A stretch of 45,433 nucleotides of DNA from Methylotenera_A sp031417915 (GTDB lineage Bacteria > Pseudomonadota > Gammaproteobacteria > Burkholderiales > Methylophilaceae), in contig JANOWN010000009.1 of the NCBI GenBank assembly GCA_031417915.1, positions 1-45,433 on the forward strand, written 5' to 3'. A program made the translations under genes and the position numbers. Under the pieces are notes generated by a model that saw only the letters and a program-made list of their open reading frames with translations, was not told where the DNA came from and made no database searches. Shown here one piece after another: positions 1 through 6,156 of the stretch. The number at the start of each line of letters is the position of its first letter. The stretch's first letter is position 1.

Positions 1-1217
1 ACTGTGGCCTCACCCATGGTGTGGCTAATGTCGAAGCACTCCATGCGTTCAATATTGTCAGGCAAACGCAAGGCCTCACGCAGTGCCAATAGCCGCGCCG
101 CTTGGTTGCTAGATGTTTGCTGCTGCTGGGTAAGCGCCAAATTGGCATTGGTTTGTGCCATTTTTAACCACACGCGCTTATCGCCGATGACATTGGTTTG
201 GATTTTCACTTTACGATTTGCTTGATCGCCTAAAGTTTGCTCTAACTCTTTGGCATCAAAATCAACGCTGCATACAATGAGCGGCGGCGTATTTTGTGGT
301 GTGTAATGTTGGCTTAAAAATGCTTCTACCATTTCTGTTGGCTCTACTTTTCCTAGGGCATCTTGCGTATTTTTAGGAAAATAACTTTTATCGCCCAAAT
401 GTCGCCCACCGCGTATCATGACCAAATTAATGCAATGCCCACCGTTATTGCTTGCTAGCGCGATAATATCCGCATCATTCACACTAAAATCACTCACAAA
501 TTGCTTGGCTTGCACTTGGCGCAAGGCTTGCATACGGTCTCGAAACACCACCGCCAATTCGTATTCTTGGTCGGCCGCCGCCGTGTTCATTTTGTCGCCC
601 AACGCGTTCATCACTTCGTTGGCTTTTCCCTGCAAGAATAGTGCTGCGTGGTTCACGTCATGCGCATAATCCTCAGCTGAAATATAGCCCACACAAGGCG
701 CGGTGCATCGCGCAATTTGGTATTGCAAACAAGGCCGTGAACGGTTAGCAAACACGGTGTTCTCGCAAGTACGCAGCTTAAACACCTTTTGCAATAGCTG
801 AATACTCTCGCGCACCGCCACACTATTGGGGAAAGGCCCGAAATACTGAAAGCCTTTACGCTGCGCACCGCGATGAAAAGCTAAACGCGGAAACGCATCG
901 CCTGTCAGCGCAATGTACGGATACGATTTATCATCGCGAAACAATACGTTATAACGTGGCAGCAAACCTTTAATCAGATTATTTTCCAGCAACAAAGCCT
1001 CTGCTTCGTTGTGCGTGACCGTGGTCTCGATTTTGGCAATATTACTCACCATCATGCGTGTGCGCGGGTAGGTCAAGTTTTTGTTGAAATAACTTGAAAC
1101 ACGCTTTTTTAAATCTTTCGCTTTACCTACATAAATCACTTCGTCTGTGGCGTTTATCATGCGATATACGCCGGGCAGATTGGGCAAGTTTTTTAAGATG
1201 GGTTTAGGGTCGAACAT
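1..1217 (-). CDS. uvrC: UvrABC excinuclease subunit C (5' part, runs off the left edge)
   Basis: UvrC makes the dual incisions around bulky DNA lesions after UvrA/UvrB loading. Translating the minus strand from the ATG at 1217 gives an open frame of 405 codons to the window edge, beginning MFDPKPILKNLPNLPGVYRM. The GIY-YIG nuclease domain is clear (PGVYRMINATDEVIYVGKAK, about residues 15-35). It is followed by RDDKSYPYIALTGDAFPRL and a cysteine-containing stretch (RPCLQYQIARCTAPCVGYI), both typical of the family, then the UVR/linker region. The frame reaches ECFDISHTMGEAT at the edge, where the RNase H-like second nuclease domain starts, so roughly the last third of the protein lies outside. 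The identification is secure. Confidence 0.97.
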   Translation of the reverse strand, partial: MFDPKPILKNLPNLPGVYRMINATDEVIYVGKAKDLKKRVSSYFNKNLTYPRTRMMVSNIAKIETTVTHNEAEALLLENNLIKGLLPRYNVLFRDDKSYPYIALTGDAFPRLAFHRGAQRKGFQYFGPFPNSVAVRESIQLLQKVFKLRTCENTVFANRSRPCLQYQIARCTAPCVGYISAEDYAHDVNHAALFLQGKANEVMNALGDKMNTAAADQEYELAVVFRDRMQALRQVQAKQFVSDFSVNDADIIALASNNGGHCINLVMIRGGRHLGDKSYFPKNTQDALGKVEPTEMVEAFLSQHYTPQNTPPLIVCSVDFDAKELEQTLGDQANRKVKIQTNVIGDKRVWLKMAQTNANLALTQQQQTSSNQAARLLALREALRLPDNIERMECFDISHTMGEAT

Positions 1218-1220
1218 GAA

Positions 1221-1931
1221 TTAAAAATCCATCCAATTAGAAACATCCTGTGGATTAAACATAACTACCTTATCCCAATCATGTTGAAACTTAATATAGG
1301 TATTAAACTGTTTAACATCATCCTCATTCATTTCATAGCAAATATAATTAGGCAAAACTAGCCACCATTCTTTATATTTATATTTGAATTTCTCTATTTT
1401 TTCATACTTTTCAGGCAAAATTATCCGTAAATTTTTCTCCAATTCGCCTAAAACCCAACCACCAGAGTCACCGTCAGCGCTTGCGCCTATCATAAACATA
1501 TGAGTATGAGATGTTGGTGTTGGAAGAATATCTATCTCAAAGTTTTTTAAAAGCTTGTGATTACGTATTGTCTTGCTAGGTGGAGATATTTTTAAGGATT
1601 CAACTAGATTTTCTATTTCAGGCTTTAGTATTTTCCATGTGGGCAATGGACGCTCAAAATTAATACATATAAACCAACTTTTCGCATTATCTGGTGGCCC
1701 GTAGCTTTGTAGCAAATTCTGTATCTTTTGTGTAAGTGGTATAGAATCTTCTTCTAAACCTTTTGTATTTCCATTTTTGTTTACTGAATTTTGATTTAAC
1801 CTTCTAACTTCAACCGCAATTCTGCTATCCACTAAGAAATCTGGGGTGACGTTACCATCAGGCTCATAAACAATTGATTGAAAACCCATGTGTTTCAACC
1901 ATTTTTCAGCCAACTTTTCATCACGGTTCAT
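1221..1931 (-). CDS. Hypothetical protein with a possible PD-(D/E)xK-like nuclease motif
   Basis: This 236-residue protein is not one I recognise. It is soluble, charged and aromatic-rich with no signal peptide or membrane segment. Residues about 24-45 read DGNVTPDFLVDSRIAVEVRR. The spacing of PD and E-x-R resembles the core of PD-(D/E)xK nuclease folds, which often have E-x-K or variants; this is a motif-level inference only. The gene is distinctly AT-rich compared with uvrC, and its stop lies 3 bases from the uvrC start. It sits beside a toxin-antitoxin pair, so it may be part of an acquired patch. Start ATG at 1931 has only a weak purine stretch (AAGAAAA) before it. Product function is unknown. 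Confidence 0.7.
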   Translation of the reverse strand: MNRDEKLAEKWLKHMGFQSIVYEPDGNVTPDFLVDSRIAVEVRRLNQNSVNKNGNTKGLEEDSIPLTQKIQNLLQSYGPPDNAKSWFICINFERPLPTWKILKPEIENLVESLKISPPSKTIRNHKLLKNFEIDILPTPTSHTHMFMIGASADGDSGGWVLGELEKNLRIILPEKYEKIEKFKYKYKEWWLVLPNYICYEMNEDDVKQFNTYIKFQHDWDKVVMFNPQDVSNWMDF

Positions 1932-1966
1932 TTTTCTTATAGACTCTAATTTAATTGAACTTACCT

Positions 1967-1994
1967 AACAAACTCCCGCCTATCACCCAATCTT
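1967..1994. repeat. Left copy of 28-bp direct repeat flanking the toxin-antitoxin pair
   Basis: Bases 1967-1984 (AACAAACTCCCGCCTATC) are identical to 2709-2726. After one mismatch at 1985, CCCAATCTT (1986-1994) matches 2728-2736, giving 27 of 28 identical. The right copy encodes the C-terminus of the tautomerase (EDWAIGGSLLG). This left copy overlaps the stop codon of the antitoxin. See the right copy at 2709-2736. Confidence 0.9.
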
Positions 1995-2225
1995 ATCCGT
2001 TTCAATCTCAACAGGCGCATTCGGTACTACTTCTAAAAACGCCTCAAAATCGCCCCGTTTGGCTTGGGCAGCTTCTGATTTTAAATAGTTAAGTGTAAGT
2101 ACACTGGCCATTTTTTCGGCCACTGCACTGGCGATAAACTGATTGGCAGATACACCTTCGCGCTCGGCCAAGGCTTTAAGGTTTTGGTGTAATGATTCTG
2201 GTATGCGAATGGTTAAAGCACTCAT
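1983..2225 (-). CDS. Ribbon-helix-helix antitoxin (HicB-family-like)
   Basis: This 80-residue protein begins with a ribbon-helix-helix DNA-binding segment: beta strand SALTIRIPESLHQNLKALAE, then EGVSANQFIASAVAEKMA, residues 1-40. Such antitoxins bind their own promoter through the RHH domain and neutralise the toxin with the acidic C-terminal tail (here EVVPNAPVEIETDKIG). Its start codon overlaps the PIN toxin stop by 4 bases (ATGA), so the two are translationally coupled. The toxin gene comes first, the reverse of the commonest order, though this is seen in PIN/RHH pairs. The last codons fall in a 28-bp sequence duplicated from the neighbouring tautomerase gene. Confidence 0.88.
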   Translation of the reverse strand: MSALTIRIPESLHQNLKALAEREGVSANQFIASAVAEKMASVLTLNYLKSEAAQAKRGDFEAFLEVVPNAPVEIETDKIG

Positions 2226-2641
2226 GGTTTGCTCCTTAATAACTTTAAAAAATCGGCGGGAGTAATGGCAACTACATCAAATTTTAAGTTCTGAAAATCA
2301 CGTATATTATGCGTGACAATATAGCTTGCTTGCGCCGCCACTGCTAGCTCTAGCACCATGTCATCATTCGGGTCGCGCAGCTGTGGCCGCCATAGATAAT
2401 AAATATCTTGCAGGTGCGCAACCGAGGCTAAATAGCGCAAAAAGGCCAGTGCGTTTTCTGCCTGCTGATTTGGTGGCAAATGCTCTGTGCGAGTAAGTAC
2501 GGCTTGCCATTCCACGTAAAGCGCGACAGATAAGCAAATTTGAAATTGCGAACTTGGCAGCGATGAAACAAGTGCATAACTTGCGCCTTGTTTAGAACGC
2601 ACCGCCGCAACCAACAATGATGTATCAAAAACAACTTTCAT
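2222..2641 (-). CDS. PIN-domain toxin (COG1569-type ribonuclease)
   Basis: The 139-residue protein has the acidic constellation of PIN ribonucleases: D6 in VVFDTSLLVAA, E44 in YVEWQAVL, the cluster D90/D93/D94 in LRDPNDDMVLELA, and D115 in THNIRDF. PIN toxins of this family are Mg-dependent RNases that stop growth by cutting RNA when the partner antitoxin is lost. The specific RNA target cannot be read from sequence. It overlaps the RHH antitoxin start by 4 bases. Upstream (2642-2701) is an AT-rich stretch that is the likely promoter/operator region. The whole module lies between two copies of a 28-bp repeat. Confidence 0.92.
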   Translation of the reverse strand: MKVVFDTSLLVAAVRSKQGASYALVSSLPSSQFQICLSVALYVEWQAVLTRTEHLPPNQQAENALAFLRYLASVAHLQDIYYLWRPQLRDPNDDMVLELAVAAQASYIVTHNIRDFQNLKFDVVAITPADFLKLLRSKP

Positions 2642-2701
2642 GGTTACATCAGTATAACCACATTAATATGTAAACTCAAGCTAATTTGCCAATCTAGCAA
2701 G

Positions 2702-2881
2702 CTACCCCAACAAACTCCCGCCTATCGCCCAATCTTCCATTTTTACTTCTTCAAACACAATATAGGTATAGCTGGGTGGTTTGTGGGCGTGCTTTTGCAG
2801 GGTTTCGGTGATTTCTTTAGCGATTTCTTTTTTCTGTTCTTTGCTGATGCTTCCAGCGAGTTTTACATTTACATAAGGCAT
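2702..2881 (-). CDS. 4-oxalocrotonate tautomerase family protein
   Basis: Small 59-residue enzyme beginning MPYVNVKLAGSISKEQKKEI. After removal of Met, the N-terminal proline is the catalytic base of the tautomerase superfamily, and length and fold match the 4-OT group that forms hexamers. The start at 2881 is chosen because GGAG lies 6 bases upstream and because it exposes the proline; an upstream in-frame start at 2902 would not. The substrate is unknown. The last codons (EDWAIGGSLLG) lie in a 28-bp sequence repeated on the far side of the toxin-antitoxin genes. Confidence 0.9.
   Translation of the reverse strand: MPYVNVKLAGSISKEQKKEIAKEITETLQKHAHKPPSYTYIVFEEVKMEDWAIGGSLLG
2709..2736. repeat. 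Right copy of 28-bp direct repeat (3' end of tautomerase gene)
   Basis: This copy codes for the last residues of the tautomerase and is the probable original. The second copy (1967-1994) lies 742 bases away, beyond the toxin-antitoxin genes. A duplicated gene end flanking cargo is the pattern left by site-specific integration or by recombination between short homologies. No integrase or transposase is present in the window. Confidence 0.9.
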
Positions 2882-2898
2882 TATTTTCTCCTTTAAAA

Positions 2899-3501
2899 TC
2901 AATCAACAAAATACGGAACAGGTTGTTTGGCATAGCCAATATACAGCGGATGTTGCGGACTATTATCCGCGTTTAATTGTAGGCACATCACTTTATTTTG
3001 CAAGCTAGTATTTTGCAAGTTTTTTTGTCTTAGTAGCGCCATAATATGTTGCGCTCTGGGCGCGGCCAGCGCGTGTTTTCCCCAACCGCAGACGGTCATT
3101 TCGGATAATTCCACCGCACGCAAAATGGTGGCATCGGCTTCTGTTGCGTCGCCCAGCAGATTATCTACCGTGTTTAGCAACTTAGAATCGGTCATACGAA
3201 ACGGAAACAAATTGACAATAATCATGCTGCCAAAACCCATAGTTATTGCGCGGCGTTGGCAGCGCTCGATGGTCGGGTCGTTCACCATTTCGTCGGCGGT
3301 GCTAGGGTTGAGCATTAAAAAACTAATCGGCACTTTTGTTAAATCCCAATCGCGGCGCAGCCAGTAGCGAAACTTTTCGCAGGGCGAAAAATGCGCTACA
3401 GAATGCTGAAAAAGCGTTTTATTTTCTTTTATAATGATGCCACTGGACTCAAGCATTCCAGTGCAGGCCTGGGAGGCAGCATCCATGCGGGGTGCAGGCA
3501 T
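2899..3501 (-). CDS. DUF1643 domain-containing protein
   Basis: Up to 200 residues, matching the DUF1643 family: HFSPCEKFRYWLRRDWDL, then SFLMLNPSTADEMVNDPTIERC, then MIIVNLFPFR and CGWGKHA. The family is uncharacterised; the conserved LNPSTA block defines it. The start is uncertain. The first possible ATG (3501) begins 1 base after the stop of the cation transporter, but residues 1-15 (MPAPRMDAASQACTG) are encoded entirely by a copy of a dispersed repeat at 3441-3501. The internal ATG at 3456 gives a 185-residue protein closer to the domain start. Neither start has a strong ribosome binding site. Same strand as the CDF gene, so possibly cotranscribed. Confidence 0.85.
   Translation of the reverse strand: MPAPRMDAASQACTGMLESSGIIIKENKTLFQHSVAHFSPCEKFRYWLRRDWDLTKVPISFLMLNPSTADEMVNDPTIERCQRRAITMGFGSMIIVNLFPFRMTDSKLLNTVDNLLGDATEADATILRAVELSEMTVCGWGKHALAAPRAQHIMALLRQKNLQNTSLQNKVMCLQLNADNSPQHPLYIGYAKQPVPYFVD
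3441..3501 (-). repeat. Dispersed 61-bp repeat, copy in the DUF1643 5' end
   Basis: Read on the minus strand it starts ATGCCTGCACCCCGCATGGA and ends TTGAGTCCAGTG. It aligns without gaps to 13761-13821 with 49 of 61 identical by eye. It lies directly after the stop codon of the cation transporter gene and runs into the DUF1643 reading frame. Confidence 0.8.
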
Positions 3502-3502
3502 G

Positions 3503-4153
3503 CTATATTTGACCTTTTTTTAAAGTAAAGTAAATATCTTTTATTAGCTTAAAAGTCACCACCAGAATCAGCAGCGAAATAAAAATGGAAAGTATCGAAT
3601 CAATTGGCAGCCAACCAGTGAAATAAATCACTGCGCCTGCTAACAATGCTGCGACTGAACCAAGCAAATCGCCCAACACGTGCAAAAAAGCCGCGCGACG
3701 GTTATGATCATTCTCATCATCGTGATGCAATAATTTTGCGACGATGATATTCACAATTAAGCCAACAAATGCAATGATCATCACGTAGCCGCCCGTCACA
3801 TTATGCGGGTTTTTAAAACGGTCAATCGCCTCGACAATAATATAAATCACTACCGCAAGCATGAGCACAGCATTGATAATGGAAGCGGCGATTTCCAAAT
3901 GGCTTTGCCCGCTAGCATGTTTGCTGCTGCTGGCGGCGTGATGCGCTGCAAACCAAGCCAAACCTAGTGAGAACACGTCTGAAAACATGTGCCAAGCATC
4001 ACCCATCAGCGCCAGCGAGTTCGTCCAAATGCCGCCTGCCAGCTCGATGAAAGCGAAAATAAGTATCAGAAAAAACGGCAGCGCAAAAGCGCTCGCCTGA
4101 TGTTCTTCGTGTTGATGAGAGTCTTGGTGTTGAGGTGTATTTTTCATAGCCAT
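3503..4153 (-). CDS. Cation diffusion facilitator family transporter, no C-terminal domain
   Basis: CDF transporters exchange cytoplasmic divalent metal (Zn, Co, Cd, Fe or Mn) for protons. The protein has a His-rich N-terminus (HQDSHQHEEHQ) and six predicted membrane segments. Both metal-site motifs are present: GDAWHMFSDVFSL in segment 2 and HVLGDLLGSVAALL in segment 5. A His/Asp-rich loop (LLHHDDENDHNRRA) lies between segments 4 and 5. It stops right after segment 6 (FKLIKDIYFTLKKGQI), so the usual cytoplasmic metallochaperone-like domain of about 80 residues is missing. CDF proteins without that domain are known, so it may still work. The ATG at 4153 is preferred over a GTG at 4171. A dispersed repeat begins just after the stop. 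Confidence 0.88.
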   Translation of the reverse strand: MAMKNTPQHQDSHQHEEHQASAFALPFFLILIFAFIELAGGIWTNSLALMGDAWHMFSDVFSLGLAWFAAHHAASSSKHASGQSHLEIAASIINAVLMLAVVIYIIVEAIDRFKNPHNVTGGYVMIIAFVGLIVNIIVAKLLHHDDENDHNRRAAFLHVLGDLLGSVAALLAGAVIYFTGWLPIDSILSIFISLLILVVTFKLIKDIYFTLKKGQI

Positions 4154-4184
4154 GATGCTAGCGGTTAGCACTTATAAACACAAT

Positions 4185-4213
4185 AAAAAAGCACTCATTT
4201 GAGTGCTTTTTTA
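4185..4213. terminator. Bidirectional rho-independent terminator
   Basis: AAAAAAGCACTCA, a 2-base centre, then TGAGTGCTTTTTT form a perfect hairpin with an A-run and a T-run on the two sides. It lies just after the EF-hand gene stop on the minus strand and upstream of the CDF gene, so it ends EF-hand transcription and isolates the CDF gene. Confidence 0.9.
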
Positions 4214-4223
4214 ACTAAACATT

Positions 4224-4490
4224 TCATTGCGCTTTTTGCTTACGTTTCTCACGCATGGCGCGCATTTTGTCTTTTTGCGCTTGTTTTTCACTTGCATCAA
4301 TATAGCCATCACCATTGGTGTCCATCTTTTTAAACTGACGCGCGTGGGCTTTTTCTTTAGAGCCTTTATATTCCTCATAACTCACTTTGCCATCGCCATC
4401 AGCATCCAGTTTCATCTTTTCTTCAGCGGTGGAAAATGGCGCAGCAACCAGCAAACATGCGGCCAACAGAACAGTTGATTTATTTCTCAT
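4224..4490 (-). CDS. Secreted EF-hand calcium-binding protein
   Basis: 88-residue protein with an N-terminal signal peptide (about residues 1-22, ending FSTAEE) and two EF-hand loops, DADGDGKVSYEE and DTNGDGYIDASE. The C-terminus is strongly basic and helical (KMRAMREKRKQKAQ). It is expected to be periplasmic and to bind Ca2+. Small proteins of this type are common in Proteobacteria and mostly uncharacterised. The start at 4490 is supported by GGAG 7 bases upstream. It is a single gene followed by a strong terminator. Confidence 0.9.
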   Translation of the reverse strand: MRNKSTVLLAACLLVAAPFSTAEEKMKLDADGDGKVSYEEYKGSKEKAHARQFKKMDTNGDGYIDASEKQAQKDKMRAMREKRKQKAQ

Positions 4491-4604
4491 TTTTATTCTC
4501 CATTATATTGAAATAGCTAAACGAACGCCGCCATCATTTTTATGTAAAGCGGCTAGGCTATAATACACCTATGTTCAAGGCTTACAAATGTTAAGAAACG
4601 CTAT

Positions 4605-5444
4605 ATGTTAAGTTATCGCCACGCCTTTCACGCGGGCAACCACGCCGATGTGCTGAAACATTATGTTTTTAGCTTGGTGTTGGATTATTTCAACCAAAAA
4701 GATAAGCCGTATTGGGTTGTGGACACACATGCGGGCGCAGGTATGTATGCGCTGGCGAGCGAATTTTCGCAAAAAAATGCTGAGTTTGAAAATGGAATTG
4801 CGCGACTTTTTGCAGCGAAAAATCTGCCAGAATCGCTCGAAAAATTCTTAATAAATATCAAAAGTTTTAATGAAAACAATCGCTTAAATTTTTACCCTGG
4901 TTCGCCAAAAATTGCAGAAAGTTTTTTACGCACTGATGACAAATTGCGCTTGTTTGAGCTGCACCCAAGCGATTACAAATTACTCAGCTCAAACTTCAAA
5001 AGCCGCCAAACCAAAATTGACATGCAAGATGGCTTTGCGAGCATAAAAGCTTGCTTGCCGCCGCCCACCAAACGCGCGGTGGTTTTAATCGATCCGCCGT
5101 ACGAACTAAAAGATGATTATTTACGCGTGGTCGATTGCATCCAAGACAGCTTGCGCCGCTTTGCGACGGGCACTTACTTGGTGTGGTATCCGCTGTTGCA
5201 GCGCCCAGAACCCACAACTATGATTAAAGATTTAATCCACTTAAATGCACCCAATTGGTTACACGTAAGCATGAACATCCATGCGCCTTCTAGCGAAGGC
5301 TTTGGCATGCATGGTAGCGGCATATTTATTGTAAATCCACCTTATACTTTGCCGAAAATTTTAGCCGAAACCATGCCGATTTTAACGCAATTATTAAGCT
5401 TAGATGAAAGCACAGATTTCCAAATCACAAGTCAAATTAATTAG
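4605..5444 (+). CDS. rlmJ: 23S rRNA (adenine(2030)-N6)-methyltransferase RlmJ
   Basis: RlmJ methylates A2030 of 23S rRNA using S-adenosylmethionine. The 279-residue length matches the family. Visible motifs are the N-terminal YRHAFHAGNHADVLKHYV, the SAM-binding DTHAGAGMYAL (motif I), and the catalytic LIDPPYE (motif IV, about residues 164-170), typical of N6-adenine methyltransferases. The end carries the family block SSEGFGMHGSGIFIVNPPYTL. A TATAAT hexamer at 4559-4564 could be part of its promoter. It is monocistronic as far as seen; the next gene follows by 64 bases. Confidence 0.95.
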   Translation: MLSYRHAFHAGNHADVLKHYVFSLVLDYFNQKDKPYWVVDTHAGAGMYALASEFSQKNAEFENGIARLFAAKNLPESLEKFLINIKSFNENNRLNFYPGSPKIAESFLRTDDKLRLFELHPSDYKLLSSNFKSRQTKIDMQDGFASIKACLPPPTKRAVVLIDPPYELKDDYLRVVDCIQDSLRRFATGTYLVWYPLLQRPEPTTMIKDLIHLNAPNWLHVSMNIHAPSSEGFGMHGSGIFIVNPPYTLPKILAETMPILTQLLSLDESTDFQITSQIN

Positions 5445-5508
5445 GTTAAAATACGAAAACTTTTTACGAACGAATTTTACGAACGAACTTTTATGAACGG
5501 GCAGCGAC

Positions 5509-6045
5509 ATGCAAACCAAACCTAGCGCAAACGAATATAAACAAAGCAGCATTATGACCAACATTTTGTTCGGCAGCCGCTGGCTACAACTGCCACTTTA
5601 TTTGGGCTTAATCGTCGCGCAAGCCGTGTACGTTTTTCACTTTGGTGTCGAGCTGACGCACTTGGTAGAAAAAGTCCCTCATCTGAAAGAAGCCGATATC
5701 ATGTTGATTGTATTGGGTTTAATCGACGTAGTGATGATTTCAAACTTGCTAATTATGGTGATTGTCGGCGGTTACGAAACCTTTGTTTCACGCCTTAATT
5801 TGAGCGGCCACCCAGACGAGCCCGATTGGCTTTCGCACGTGAATGCCAACTTGCTTAAGGTAAAATTAGCGACGGCAATTATCGGAATTTCATCGATTCA
5901 CTTGCTAAAAACGTTTATCAACGCCGAAAATTTGACCGATAAAGTGCTGCTTTGGCAAACTGTGATTCACATGACGTTTGTATTCTCGGCGGTTGCCATT
6001 GCGTATATTGATAAATTAATGACCCATTCTGACGCAAAACATTAA
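5509..6045 (+). CDS. UPF0114 / TIGR00645 family membrane protein (YqhA-like)
   Basis: 178-residue integral membrane protein with four likely membrane segments. They are LPLYLGLIVAQAVYVFHFG, ADIMLIVLGLIDVVMISNLL, LATAIIGISSIHLLKTF and TVIHMTFVFSAVAIAYIDKL. Between segments 2 and 3 is the conserved block GGYETFVSRLNLSGHPDEP, diagnostic of the YqhA/UPF0114 family. No biochemical function is established for the family. The extended N-terminal 15 residues are not family-typical, so an internal ATG near MTNILFGSRWLQL is a possible alternative start. Confidence 0.9.
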   Translation: MQTKPSANEYKQSSIMTNILFGSRWLQLPLYLGLIVAQAVYVFHFGVELTHLVEKVPHLKEADIMLIVLGLIDVVMISNLLIMVIVGGYETFVSRLNLSGHPDEPDWLSHVNANLLKVKLATAIIGISSIHLLKTFINAENLTDKVLLWQTVIHMTFVFSAVAIAYIDKLMTHSDAKH

Positions 6046-6110
6046 AAACCAGCTGACCTGTACCAGTTCTTGGCATCACCACTCTCGCTAAGTGCTAAAG
6101 CACTAAGTCG

Positions 6111-6150
6111 AATGCGAAACCCGCATGGATATTGGTCTGTAGAGCATTTT
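6111..6150 (+). repeat. Divergent copy of the GCATGGATATTGG dispersed repeat
   Basis: In the gap between the UPF0114 gene and acnB, ACCCGCATGGATATTGGTCT matches the repeat core seen at 13761-13821. Here too it lies downstream of a stop codon in the sense orientation of that gene. Flanking bases are less similar. Confidence 0.6.
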
Positions 6151-6156
6151 TTAAAC

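Noticed and set aside
653..868. Short open frame on the minus strand within the left end
   Set aside because: It is an out-of-frame shadow of uvrC; the true frame gives a clear UvrC protein.
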